Shown: in pieces, positions 17,262 to 26,772 of the stretch
Layout of the letters: the number at the start of each line of letters is the position of its first letter
Numbering within the stretch: position 1 is the stretch's first letter
Assembly (NCBI RefSeq): GCF_002367995.1
Contig: NZ_AP018207.1
Coordinates: forward strand, 4,525,083 to 4,589,082
Direction of reading: 5' to 3'
DNA from: Calothrix brevissima NIES-22
Lineage (GTDB): Bacteria; Cyanobacteriota; Cyanobacteriia; Cyanobacteriales; Nostocaceae
Length of the DNA: 64,000 nt
Position numbers and translations under genes: made by a program
The notes under the pieces: model-generated
Database searches by the model: none
The model's input: the letters and a program-made list of their open reading frames with translations, nothing else
Told to the model about the DNA's origin: nothing

Positions 17262-20200
17262 TTAATTACTCCTTAACGGCGCATTCAAGATTTTCTCAAT
17301 GCGATCGCGTGTTTCGAGAATATGGGCTTTGGTATACTCATCATCAGAATTGGCTCCTGCTAATTTCTCGTTTAGTTGGCGAATTTTATACCAGGCTAAG
17401 GTACGTGCATCTTCGGGTACGTATTCTTTGCGTAATATAATATCACTTAGTATATTTACATACTCACGCTGCAAGCCGCGACGCAAGCTAGAAATCATCA
17501 GGGGCTTGCCTTTGGGTTTGAGAACTTCTGTCCAAATACCAGTTTGCAAGGTATCAAATAATTCAGGCAGACTCAAAGCTTTACCTTGGGGACTCTTAAG
17601 TTCGATGTCCTTGAGACGAGAAAGGCGATCGCCTGAAAGTAAATCTACTAATACCGCACTTTGCAGGTTTAAAACCAAGTCATGAATGGGGTAGTCTAAA
17701 CGCCCAACTAAGGGATAACTGCCCCAATGATACCAACGAGAAGGGGCTAATTTATTCAGCAGTTCTGGTGAGAAGTTAAAAGCATCCTCAGCAAATACAT
17801 ACTTTTGTAAGGTTTCTAAAGCTTGGCGTTGTTGTTCTAATGGTACAGGTTCAAATGGTAATCGACGTTGGCGAATACCTGCTTTGCTAGGAGGTTCCCC
17901 CGCATGGACGCGATAAAAGGACTGACCGCCAATATATTTAGTGGTATAAAATATATTTTGGAAGTAGTTACCTAATACGGAACCAAAGCGATCGCTGAGA
18001 TCGCTATAACTCTCACCTGCTACCGGATAACGTTTGGTTAGTCTATCCCACATAATGCGAGAATTATCTAATTGCCATTGGGCATAGCGCAGGACATTAC
18101 CGCTATTGTCCCAAGCATTAGCTGTGGGATCGAGGTCATAGCGATCCTCATCTGTAGAGTAACTTAACTCTGGGCGATCGGATTGATCGGCAATTTCGTC
18201 TAAAATTGGCTTTTCGGCGATGGGAGTTGAAGCTTGAGTTGGCATATAGCCATACTGAATCGCCCAGTCATCATAAGGCCCTACTATACTTGGAAAATAA
18301 TCGCCCTGCTTTGTCCCTTGGGGTGCAATATTTGGCGGAATATAATCCATCACCGAAGCAGTTAAACCTTTATTACCAGTAACTTGCTTATCGTTTAACT
18401 CCTCTGGTGGTAGCAAGTTACTACCCCGGAAGTTGTGGCGTAAGCCTAAGGTATGTCCGACTTCATGGGCGATAATTAAACGTAGATATTGATGAATATA
18501 CTCTTTAAGTTGCTCTTGGGTGGTGGTGTTGTCTTCTAACAATGTCATCGCCATTGCACCCAAAGCAAACTGGTTAGAAGCTTCGATTCCATAACACAAA
18601 TCCGATTCCCCGGCTAGTTTAGCTAACCGACTCAAGATTGGCTGTTGCTGCTGTTGATTATTTTGGGTTTTTCCGCCTAATTTATTGACGCACAGCGTAT
18701 TATTTTGCATTAACGCCGTTAAAGAACTACGTCCTTGTACTTGGTTGGGTTGTACTATTTGACGATACTCATTTTTGAGGACGCGGACAAAACTACCATC
18801 GACTAAAATATCTGCATCCAAAATTTCCCCAGTTAAGGGATTGACACGGGATGGCCCCCTAGCAAAAAAGCCGTCGATTGTATTAATCCAGCGAATTGTG
18901 TTGTAACGAATATCCGCAGGGTCCCAGGTAGCATTATCTGGCATTTGCCGAGCTTCGATCGCATCTTTGAATCCTGCTTTCAAAAATGCTTTATTCCACA
19001 TTAATATCCCTTCTTTAATCGCATCGCGGTATTCATAAGGGACAGCGTTATCAATCCAAAAGACTATCGGCTTTTTCGGGCGAGATATAGGTGCTTGGGG
19101 GTCTTCTTTTTCCAAGTTCCAGCGATTGATATAGCGGACAAATGGGTCGCCGCGATCGTCTTTCGATAAGTCTTGATAGGCTGTGATAAAATAACCAACG
19201 CGATCGTCTGCTAAACGCGGTTGATATTTATTATTTGGCAGTTGTGAAAGACTATAGTGAATGCGTAAAGTAAAGCCACGACTGTCTGCTAGGGACTCAA
19301 AATTTAGCACCTGATTTTCCCGTCCGCTACTACTTCCACCACCAGAAAAATTTAATACTGTCTGGACTTCGATGTTTTCGGGAAAGACTTTCGCACTGCC
19401 AAAATAAGATTGATCTGTACCGCCAGGAATACCCAAACTCAAAGATAAACCAGCTAAATCTGTGAGTAATAAATCCCCTAAGTCAATGAGCAGGGTTTTG
19501 CGTTCTGGATGAATGCTTTTAATGGGGATAGTGTAGAGTATGGAATCGCTAAACGACCGAGCGAGCGATCGCGCCTGGGGATCTCCGTCTTTAGTACGAA
19601 AATTTACATTCCGCACAGTAAATTGTAAATTATTGTCTACCCGTTTGAAATAAAATAAAAAATCCTGCAAAGGCATCCCGCTATAAATACCCTGTTCGCC
19701 AATCCCCGATTCTAAGGTGGAGGTAGCTAGATAATTTTTATTGAGTTGCTCTGGCTGAATTTCTAAATAAATTTTATTCTTTTCTTTCTGCCGATAAATT
19801 GTGAATAGTCCCTGTTGCTTTTCTGTATCTTTTGTAACTTCATCAAAGGCTTCTAGATCGTCCTTCTTTGGTGGTTTAGTCGATGTGTTTGGTTTTTCAT
19901 TGGGCTTTTCTGGAGTTTTTCCCGCGACTAACAACGGCTGTTTCCCCGCTTCTTTAGGACTAGTAACGATCCAATTAAACGGTTGTTGTTGTAGCTGTTG
20001 CTTTTGATTCATTACCCAAACTTGCTGTCCGCCTTTTCCCCCAGAATTAGGTAACTGAGATGTTGGTACAGCAAGTTTTCTAGGAGAATTATCTAATTTA
20101 TTTAATGGTTTTAAACTTGACTTACCACTAGAAGACGGCGCTATAACTCCTGGTGTAGTCTGATTTACACCAAATTTCTCTTGTTTTTGTTGGCTGTGTA

Positions 20201-20303
20201 ACTCAGTATTTAGGTTGTTAGCAGGCGATGACTTAGCACTAGTAGTTGTTACTCCCAAAAACAAACCAGACAACAAAATGACATAAAGACTTAATTTATT
20301 CAT
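17262..20303 (-). CDS. Secreted zinc-dependent metalloprotease (DUF5117/DUF5118 type)
   Basis: 1013 aa. N-terminal signal (LSLYVILLSGLFLGVTTTS with Ala after it), a low-complexity S/N/K/Q stretch to ~residue 140, then a long beta-rich region starting FTIYRQKEKNKIYLEI and the metzincin-like zinc site AHEVGHTLGLRHNF near residue 612. HEXXHXXGXXH gives three zinc ligands and a catalytic Glu. This architecture matches the large DUF5117-containing zinc proteases. Exported to periplasm or outside; substrate unknown. No partner genes adjacent; its own promoter is expected in 20304-20808. Confidence 0.9.
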   Translation of the reverse strand: MNKLSLYVILLSGLFLGVTTTSAKSSPANNLNTELHSQQKQEKFGVNQTTPGVIAPSSSGKSSLKPLNKLDNSPRKLAVPTSQLPNSGGKGGQQVWVMNQKQQLQQQPFNWIVTSPKEAGKQPLLVAGKTPEKPNEKPNTSTKPPKKDDLEAFDEVTKDTEKQQGLFTIYRQKEKNKIYLEIQPEQLNKNYLATSTLESGIGEQGIYSGMPLQDFLFYFKRVDNNLQFTVRNVNFRTKDGDPQARSLARSFSDSILYTIPIKSIHPERKTLLIDLGDLLLTDLAGLSLSLGIPGGTDQSYFGSAKVFPENIEVQTVLNFSGGGSSSGRENQVLNFESLADSRGFTLRIHYSLSQLPNNKYQPRLADDRVGYFITAYQDLSKDDRGDPFVRYINRWNLEKEDPQAPISRPKKPIVFWIDNAVPYEYRDAIKEGILMWNKAFLKAGFKDAIEARQMPDNATWDPADIRYNTIRWINTIDGFFARGPSRVNPLTGEILDADILVDGSFVRVLKNEYRQIVQPNQVQGRSSLTALMQNNTLCVNKLGGKTQNNQQQQQPILSRLAKLAGESDLCYGIEASNQFALGAMAMTLLEDNTTTQEQLKEYIHQYLRLIIAHEVGHTLGLRHNFRGSNLLPPEELNDKQVTGNKGLTASVMDYIPPNIAPQGTKQGDYFPSIVGPYDDWAIQYGYMPTQASTPIAEKPILDEIADQSDRPELSYSTDEDRYDLDPTANAWDNSGNVLRYAQWQLDNSRIMWDRLTKRYPVAGESYSDLSDRFGSVLGNYFQNIFYTTKYIGGQSFYRVHAGEPPSKAGIRQRRLPFEPVPLEQQRQALETLQKYVFAEDAFNFSPELLNKLAPSRWYHWGSYPLVGRLDYPIHDLVLNLQSAVLVDLLSGDRLSRLKDIELKSPQGKALSLPELFDTLQTGIWTEVLKPKGKPLMISSLRRGLQREYVNILSDIILRKEYVPEDARTLAWYKIRQLNEKLAGANSDDEYTKAHILETRDRIEKILNAPLRSN

Positions 20304-20808
20304 CTAATCTACCCCCGACAACAATCATTAGCTATTTCTCATTATTGGCAAAGTCCATCTGCTTTACTGTTATCTAACAGAAGCTTATTTAAAAAATATT
20401 ATTAGCTGTCTGATATGCAGCAGTAACCTTTCTAGTTAAGTTATCATCACGATTCTGCAATTTTATTAGCCGTTTTCCTGTAGTATTTTTGCTAACAATT
20501 GTATCTGTAGCTTACAGTACGTATTATTCTGACATCAGACTAGTAAACTTGCTGATAAGAAAGTATCACCATCTGGATTAAATCAAGGAAATTACTGACA
20601 AATGCATAACTTTTCACCTGATCAATTTCAATTTATACAGAGAAAAATATTTAAGCTTCAAAGACTTTTCACTTTGGCGATCGCCACTTATTTAATCAAA
20701 GTCACATAATATACAAGTATTTGATTAATTTCCGCCTCATCTGAGTTCATCAACCTGTAGAATCATTTTTCCTAGATTTAGTAATTAAATAGTAATCCAA
20801 AATCCAAA
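20304..20808. other. Divergent promoter region
   Basis: 505 bp between the divergent protease and pentapeptide-repeat genes. AT-rich, one HIP1-type site near 20676. I see no RNA gene, repeat or recognisable operator. Confidence 0.5.
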
Positions 20809-22548
20809 ATGTCATATTTATCACAAATTTGGCAGCGTTTAAGGAATTACGCTCGGGGTAAAAAGTTAACAGATAAGCCACAGACTAGCTCTGTGGAAGC
20901 CGAAACACTTTTTCCTAGTACAAAAATTTCTCAATATTTAGATAAAAAGCCTAGATATGTTCAAAATAATTTACAATACTCTTTATTAATTCAAAAATTG
21001 CAAAAAAGCTTAGAAGAATGGGGAAAACCCGGTAATGGTTTATTATCGGCTCAGAACGGAATAGTGACAGCCCCCAAACAGCGCCAATTTTATGAAGAGA
21101 TTTACGATCTACTTGGTCATGCAGCTTTAACACCAGATATAGTTGAACAGGTAATAAATTTACTCATAGCTCGAAAAACATTTCAGCCACTGCTCTTATT
21201 CCAACGTTTAGAGGAATTTTATCGTCGCTGGTGTCAGGGTGAGTTTCTTGATGCTGCACCTGATAATAACTTACCTCAGAAAAAAATGTTAACTCTGTTA
21301 GCAAAAAATATAACTATCGGACTGAGGGAAGTAGATATATATACTGGATTAAATGTATTAATTTTATTGTTAGAGTTACATCGCTACGCCCAAGGTCGAG
21401 CTGAACTTCAGCAGACAATTAACTTTTATCCATCTAGTCAACCAGATACAGAAAGTTTTTTTACATCTGAACTACTGCGGATAATAAATTATAGCGATGC
21501 AATTGAAATTGGTAATTTCACTAGTATTGTGGGTGAATTCCTCAAAGGTGGGAATTTTCGCGGCGCTTACTTAGGTAATGCCAACTTAACAGGTGCTAAC
21601 TTTAGCGGTGCTAACCTCAGTGGTGCTTACTTAGGAGACGCCAATTTAACAGGCGTGAATTTTACTAATGCCAATCTCAGTGGTGCTAACTTTGGCGATG
21701 CAAATCTCAGTGGTGCTAATTTGCAAAATGCCAACCTCAGCCATGCTGACCTCAGTAGCGCCAATCTAGGTGGTGCCAATTTTAGCCATACTGATTTGAG
21801 CCGCGCTAACCTCAGCCATGCGGATATCAGCAGCGCGAACTTAAAAAATGCTAACCTCAGTCATGCCGATCTCAGTAGTAGTAACCTGAAAGATGCTAAT
21901 CTTAACAATGCCAATCTCAGCCACGCTATTGTTTTCGGTGCGAATCTCAGCGAAGCTAAACTCAGTAGCGTCAACCTCAGCCATGCTGACTTGTGTCGTG
22001 CTGACCTCAGTGGTGCCGATCTAAGTCGTGCTATTCTTAACGGCACCAACCTCAGTGATACTATTCTCTTTAGTACTAATCTCAGCGATGCGATTTTAGT
22101 CGCCGCAGATCTCAGCTATGCCAAGCTAAATGGAGCTAAACTTAACTATGCCAAACTCAACGGCGCAATGTTCTTAGGAGCCGATCTCAGTGGTGTAGAC
22201 CTGAGTGGAGTGATCCTAAATGATGCTGACCTTAGTGGTGTTCTACTGAGTGACGCTGACCTGACTGGTGCTGACTTAAGTTATACCATGCTTTTTGGTA
22301 CTGACCTCAGCTATGCCAATCTTAACAAAGCAAATCTCAGTGGTAGTAATCTCAGTGGTGCTTTACTCAATGGTGCAGACCTCAGCCATACTAACCTTAG
22401 CTACGCCATTCTCAGTAATGCAGATGTCACAGAAGCCAACCTCAAAGAAATGACTTGGGGAGAAAAACAGCAATGGGAAACCGTCCGGGGATTAGAGACA
22501 GCGCTAAATGTCCCAGAGTTGTTGAAGCAGGAATTGGGGTTGAGTTAA
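20809..22548 (+). CDS. Pentapeptide-repeat protein
   Basis: 579 aa. Residues 1-240 are a non-repetitive, largely helical domain (start MSYLSQIWQRLRNYARGKKL). Residues ~245-550 are about sixty A(N/D)LSX pentapeptides, such as ANLSGANFGDANLSGANLQN, which fold as a right-handed quadrilateral beta-helix. A short C-terminal helix ends LNVPELLKQELGLS. Such proteins are abundant in cyanobacteria and their roles are mostly unknown; some act as gyrase-mimics or thylakoid-lumen proteins, but there is no export signal here. The gene's stop codon touches an STRR array. Confidence 0.93.
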   Translation: MSYLSQIWQRLRNYARGKKLTDKPQTSSVEAETLFPSTKISQYLDKKPRYVQNNLQYSLLIQKLQKSLEEWGKPGNGLLSAQNGIVTAPKQRQFYEEIYDLLGHAALTPDIVEQVINLLIARKTFQPLLLFQRLEEFYRRWCQGEFLDAAPDNNLPQKKMLTLLAKNITIGLREVDIYTGLNVLILLLELHRYAQGRAELQQTINFYPSSQPDTESFFTSELLRIINYSDAIEIGNFTSIVGEFLKGGNFRGAYLGNANLTGANFSGANLSGAYLGDANLTGVNFTNANLSGANFGDANLSGANLQNANLSHADLSSANLGGANFSHTDLSRANLSHADISSANLKNANLSHADLSSSNLKDANLNNANLSHAIVFGANLSEAKLSSVNLSHADLCRADLSGADLSRAILNGTNLSDTILFSTNLSDAILVAADLSYAKLNGAKLNYAKLNGAMFLGADLSGVDLSGVILNDADLSGVLLSDADLTGADLSYTMLFGTDLSYANLNKANLSGSNLSGALLNGADLSHTNLSYAILSNADVTEANLKEMTWGEKQQWETVRGLETALNVPELLKQELGLS

Positions 22549-22551
22549 TTG

Positions 22552-22640
22552 TTGATGGTTGACTGTTGACTGTTGACTGTTGACTGTTGACTGTTGACTG
22601 TTGACTGTTGACTTTTTAACCACTGACAACTGACAACTGA
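22552..22640. repeat. TTGACTG heptamer array between convergent genes
   Basis: About eight TTGACTG heptamers, then GACAACT units. The array fills the whole space between the convergent stop codons of the pentapeptide gene (22548) and the methyltransferase (22641); the latter's stop is inside TGACTAA. Confidence 0.85.
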
Positions 22641-24089
22641 CTAATTCCGATAAACCTGATGTCCGCGAATTTCTACTTTATGGCTAGCTAAACATTTTTC
22701 CCAACCTTCGCGAGTACCAATTTCGTTTTTCTGCTGGAGGAGTCCTAATTCTTCTTCTTGTTGGGTAAGTTGGGCAAATTGTTCGTAGAGTGGGTAATTA
22801 GGCGTAACAAAGGTTTCTTTACGATGCAATATTGGCGGATTGTCTCTGGTTTGGTAATCCCGGTGAGTGATTTTTAAGGTGAGAAAGTCAATTATAATAC
22901 TGGCTTTTAAGGCTGGGTGGGGGTCGGTGTCGAATTCTGGATAAAAGAGATAGCAAATTTGCGGTTTATCGGTGCAATATTTAATTAAGGTAGCACCATC
23001 TACCCGCCCGATGGTACGACTGGCGCAACCTTCATAAATCCGTAGTAAAGCATCAAGTTCTGTTAAGGCGCAAACATGGACATACAAAGCACCACGGGTA
23101 TGTTTACCGATTTTACTTTTGTCGCAAGCATTTTGAATGACTCTAGGTTGACCGAGGCTAAAGAGTTTTTGGTCTGCGACACCACAAGCTTCTTCATAGC
23201 TACTAAAAAAGGCTTTGATATCGTGGCGGATTTCTGGCGCTAGTTTATGCCATGAGGGACGTTGTTCAAAGTGGGTGAGGGCGAGGTAAACTTGAATATC
23301 CAGAGAGCGACGATAAGCGATCGCATCCCATTCTGCTTCATCGGTAGCTTGTAATACTACGCCAAAAGCACGGCGGAAGTTACCAAATTCACTCAGTAGT
23401 TCCTGTTCGTTACTTAATTCTCCTTTAACTGGTAATCTTCCCCTTTGGGTGAAAAAGTCCATTAATGGTGCGAGAAGTTCTTGGTAATCTTCAAAGCGCT
23501 TGCTAGGAATGCGAACTCTTGGGGTAGAACTGCGAGTAAAAAAGCGAATGGCTTTGAAACTTTCTTTTTCGGCTTCATCGCGAAAGACAAAGTAGACACC
23601 TAAAGCTACAGGTACAGCATCTACATTCAGTACCTCATCAATGTAACTTTTTAGTTCTTCTTGCTCGTAATATTTCTGAAACGTATTGCGTCGGGTGATA
23701 ATTCCATCGCTATAAGCTATTTGGGTTTTGCTGGGTGCGTTAATTAAAACCTGCGCAGCGACAATTAAAACTTTGTGGGTGAGTTCCCAAGCTTTAACTA
23801 AGCTTTCTCGCCTTTCTTGGGGATCTTCGATGACGTTGAGAACATAACCCAAATTAACCACATCAGCAGAGGTAATCGATGCATCAGGATAATAATAAGG
23901 GTCCCAACCGCCACTATTGTAACCTAAATTGGCGACGCGCTGGACATCACCACCATAGCCGCAACCATAGTCAAAAAAGGTAGTTTCAGGATTGAGGATA
24001 GCCCATTCTATAGCCAATCGTACCGGACGAGAGATGTCCGTGCGAGCGATCGCAGCTCGATGACGTTCGATGTCTAACGCTTCAGGCAT
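22641..24089 (-). CDS. DNA phosphorothioation-associated putative methyltransferase
   Basis: 482 aa from the ATG complementary to 24087-24089 (MPEALDIERHRAAIARTDIS); the longer frame starts at a TTG inside a heptamer repeat and is unlikely. An N-terminal SAM-binding region has FFDYGCGYGGDVQRVANLGY, then VVNLGYVLNVIEDPQERRES. This matches the methyltransferase repeatedly found beside dnd genes. Its role in phosphorothioate modification or its control is not established. Located 44 bp downstream of dndE on the same strand. Confidence 0.8.
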   Translation of the reverse strand: MPEALDIERHRAAIARTDISRPVRLAIEWAILNPETTFFDYGCGYGGDVQRVANLGYNSGGWDPYYYPDASITSADVVNLGYVLNVIEDPQERRESLVKAWELTHKVLIVAAQVLINAPSKTQIAYSDGIITRRNTFQKYYEQEELKSYIDEVLNVDAVPVALGVYFVFRDEAEKESFKAIRFFTRSSTPRVRIPSKRFEDYQELLAPLMDFFTQRGRLPVKGELSNEQELLSEFGNFRRAFGVVLQATDEAEWDAIAYRRSLDIQVYLALTHFEQRPSWHKLAPEIRHDIKAFFSSYEEACGVADQKLFSLGQPRVIQNACDKSKIGKHTRGALYVHVCALTELDALLRIYEGCASRTIGRVDGATLIKYCTDKPQICYLFYPEFDTDPHPALKASIIIDFLTLKITHRDYQTRDNPPILHRKETFVTPNYPLYEQFAQLTQQEEELGLLQQKNEIGTREGWEKCLASHKVEIRGHQVYRN

Positions 24090-24091
24090 AA

Positions 24092-24121
24092 TACAGTCAA
24101 CAGTCAACAGTCAACAGTTAA
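24092..24121. repeat. Short AGTCAAC heptamer array
   Basis: Four AGTCAAC-type units lie between the dndE stop and the ATG of the associated methyltransferase, in the expected ribosome-binding region of the latter. Confidence 0.8.
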
Positions 24122-24132
24122 CTAATATCCTT

Positions 24133-24519
24133 TCAATCTTTCAGCGCTAGTTCAATTAAATCTTCAATTTTCTTGATATTTGGATCGCCGGCTAAGTAGC
24201 CAATTCCTCGATGTAAATGCAGACGAAATTGGCTAGCGAGGGTTTCTTTATCGGTAGAGTAACCATCGTTGTGACACCTTTGCTTGAGTGCGAGGAGCAG
24301 GATATCAGACATTTCGCCACCGAACACGCGCCAAGTCATTTCCACATTGCTATCTTGGGGAATAGGAACGGGTGAAGGTGGGGTAGGTTCTGCGAGAGAA
24401 CGACAAAAAGCCCATCTGCATAATATATTCCATTGGTCAATTTTGGTACTGCGGCGCAGTTTTAGCAGTTGGTCTTTAGCTGTTTGGGAAAGTTTTATTC
24501 TTTCTATTGGGGATTCCAT
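24133..24519 (-). CDS. dndE: DNA sulfur modification protein DndE
   Basis: 128 aa. The N-terminal IERIKLSQTAKDQLLKLRRS, the NILCRWAFCRSL segment and the GGEMSDILLLALKQRC / FRLHLHRGIGYLA motifs match DndE, a small helical protein that binds nicked DNA in the DndCDE phosphorothioation complex. dndD is encoded upstream on the same strand but separated by a restriction-modification pair, which is unusual because dndD and dndE normally adjoin. Confidence 0.85.
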   Translation of the reverse strand: MESPIERIKLSQTAKDQLLKLRRSTKIDQWNILCRWAFCRSLAEPTPPSPVPIPQDSNVEMTWRVFGGEMSDILLLALKQRCHNDGYSTDKETLASQFRLHLHRGIGYLAGDPNIKKIEDLIELALKD

Positions 24520-24550
24520 AATTAAAATTTATCAAGCTTTTTATAGTGTC

Positions 24551-24565
24551 ACCCTACAACAGGGT
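24551..24565. terminator. Small hairpin between methyltransferase and dndE
   Basis: ACCCT / AGGGT arms with a 5-nt loop, followed on the minus strand by ACACTATAAAAAG. A weak terminator or attenuator upstream of dndE. Confidence 0.3.
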
Positions 24566-24626
24566 AGATTTTGAGGTTTAAATTGTCTGAGCCATTCTTT
24601 AAATGATGGTCATTTTTCATTTTAAT

Positions 24627-26084
24627 TTATTGAAGCGATCGCACCTGGTTCAATCTCTGTGCTAGGGCAGATAAATTTAATTTGTTCAATATACTAGATT
24701 TAATTGGGCGTTTTTCGTCCCAAAAAATCAGTGAAGAGTAGAAATCAGAAGCCAAGGTAGAAGTTAAAAGAGTTAAAGCTTGAACGGCTGATTGCTCATT
24801 ATCAAAAGCTAGAAAATACACAGTATCATCAAAAACAGTAGGTTTATTATCAATCGTTCCAATGAATTGGAAGTTAAGTTTTTTATATAATCCACAAATT
24901 GCTATTTTCCAAGGTAAAAATGTGTAATCTCCGACACCAAATATAGAAAAGCGGGGATTATTATGATATATTTTACTTTTTCTGGAATCTAAATAATTTG
25001 CATGAAACTCTAAATAATTCCAAGTTTTAGGTGCTATATTTTTAATATATTCAGTTGATTCACCGATAAATCTTTGAGTAACTAAAACATATCGATTGGT
25101 AACTTGCGTTCGACCTTGAGCAACATCAGAACCTTTAATTAAAGGAAAAATAAATCTTTCTTCGATATCAACAGTTTCTCCTAATCCATTTATATAAATA
25201 TCATTAATTTTAGATAGCTCCATTACATCTGAGCAATCATGTTTAATACCAGAACGCCATTTTTCTTCTGATTTGAGAGCATATAAATTTTTTAACTTAT
25301 CAAACATCAATACGTCTTTAACTAAAATATTGTCTTTATAACCTATTCGCTGGTAATTTTTATCCCCAAGGCTATTAAAAACATCACAAAAATAATTATG
25401 CGAAGTTGAATCAAATTTACATAATAATAAACAAGCATCAACATTTGCGCCAAAATACTTTTTTGCATCTATTTTATAAGTGGCACAATATTCTAGGGAA
25501 ATTTTTTGAGCATGAATATAATTCAGTAACTTTCTTGAGACAGAAGTTTTGCACAACATGGCAAGATAGGCATGGCATTTTTGTAAATATTGGACTATAC
25601 GGATCAACATCCATTCAGAAACATCAAAATTGCTTTTGCCAGTAATTGCATCTAATCCATTCAGCTTTTGAAAATTACTTTTCAAGGGTAAATTAACACC
25701 ATGAATTACTCCTTGTCGTGAGTTATTAACCCAAGGAAAGTTACCTATTACTAAAATATTTTCCGGGTTTTCTCTGATTAATGAATACCAATCAAACTGA
25801 AAAAAATCTGCTTGATAAACTTTAATTCTTTTGTCTGCTAAAAGCAATTTTTCATTATTGATCGCGTTAATATAATTTTGATTAATTTCCATGCCAATAA
25901 TTTTTCCTGCAGATGGAAATATATGTGTAGAAGCTTTAATAAAATTGCCTAAGCCGCAAGTTGGCTCAATAATTATGTCAGGTTTAATACCCAGTTCAAC
26001 TAGTTTATGGCAAATTTTTTCAGCTAACTCTATAGGAGTTTGAAAATCGCCATATTCTATTTTTGACCTGAAAGTTTGAGTCAT
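24627..26084 (-). CDS. N6-adenine DNA methyltransferase (type II R-M)
   Basis: 485 aa. SAM motif I is IIEPTCGLGNFIKAS (about residues 38-52) and catalytic motif IV is VIGNFPWVNNSRQG, an NFPW variant of the (N/D)PP(Y/F/W) motif of amino-methyltransferases. LDAITGKSNFDVSEWMLIRI follows. The start codon overlaps the stop of the upstream nuclease by ATGA (26081-26084), so the two are translationally coupled. It should protect the host from the partner enzyme. GC content is lower than that of its neighbours (long AT-rich stretches), suggesting transfer. Confidence 0.85.
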   Translation of the reverse strand: MTQTFRSKIEYGDFQTPIELAEKICHKLVELGIKPDIIIEPTCGLGNFIKASTHIFPSAGKIIGMEINQNYINAINNEKLLLADKRIKVYQADFFQFDWYSLIRENPENILVIGNFPWVNNSRQGVIHGVNLPLKSNFQKLNGLDAITGKSNFDVSEWMLIRIVQYLQKCHAYLAMLCKTSVSRKLLNYIHAQKISLEYCATYKIDAKKYFGANVDACLLLCKFDSTSHNYFCDVFNSLGDKNYQRIGYKDNILVKDVLMFDKLKNLYALKSEEKWRSGIKHDCSDVMELSKINDIYINGLGETVDIEERFIFPLIKGSDVAQGRTQVTNRYVLVTQRFIGESTEYIKNIAPKTWNYLEFHANYLDSRKSKIYHNNPRFSIFGVGDYTFLPWKIAICGLYKKLNFQFIGTIDNKPTVFDDTVYFLAFDNEQSAVQALTLLTSTLASDFYSSLIFWDEKRPIKSSILNKLNLSALAQRLNQVRSLQ

Positions 26085-26743
26085 GAAATCAACCTATAAA
26101 CAGCAACTACACCGTCTTCTTGTCCAGCGCGATCGATGACTCTACTATATTGCAATCTCCATTGTAAGGCATTGGAAATAGTCAATAATCCCTGCATTGG
26201 TGGATTTAGCAATATCTCATCCGCAATATTTCCTGCTTCAATTTCATCAACAGGTAGATTTTTATCTAGCATGAAAGCAATGAGATCATCTTTGTTACCC
26301 TCATTCTCTAAGATATTGCGAATTCCCCGAGTCATTTGAAAATCTGCTGTCCTTTCAGCACTGACATAAATTGTGTGTAGGATACTCAAAGTTGCGGTGC
26401 GATTTTCACTATTGTCTGTTTTGTCATAAACAAAAATAATAAGTGAGTAACCAAGACCAAAAATCTTCTGTCGCGCAGATTTGAAGGGACAAGATGATTG
26501 TGGTTGTCTAATACTGGTCACTTTAACATCTACTAATAATCCGGGAAAATCTATACCGCTTGCTGAATTACCCTGCAAAAAGTCATATTTTTCTTTTAGA
26601 TAAAGCTTAAATTTTTGCTCTAGATATGTTCCAACTGCTTTACCGTCTGTAACTCCATAAAGTAGAGATTCTGAGTGTTGAGACTCGGATGCTGAAAATA
26701 TTCCTGCTTCTAAGCAGAGAGTTTCTACGGTCAGTGTAGGCAT
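26081..26743 (-). CDS. Putative type II restriction endonuclease
   Basis: 220 aa. The segment SGIDFPGLLVDVKVTSIRQP provides a D-X(n)-D-X-K arrangement typical of PD-(D/E)XK nucleases, and an upstream YLEQKFKLYLKEKYDF helix may hold the first acidic residue. Its ATGA overlap with an adenine methyltransferase strongly suggests a restriction partner. Recognition sequence unknown. Thirty bp downstream of dndD, so probably in the same transcript. Confidence 0.75.
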   Translation of the reverse strand: MPTLTVETLCLEAGIFSASESQHSESLLYGVTDGKAVGTYLEQKFKLYLKEKYDFLQGNSASGIDFPGLLVDVKVTSIRQPQSSCPFKSARQKIFGLGYSLIIFVYDKTDNSENRTATLSILHTIYVSAERTADFQMTRGIRNILENEGNKDDLIAFMLDKNLPVDEIEAGNIADEILLNPPMQGLLTISNALQWRLQYSRVIDRAGQEDGVVAVYRLIS

Positions 26744-26772
26744 AGATACAAATCAAATGTAAAATAATCTAT

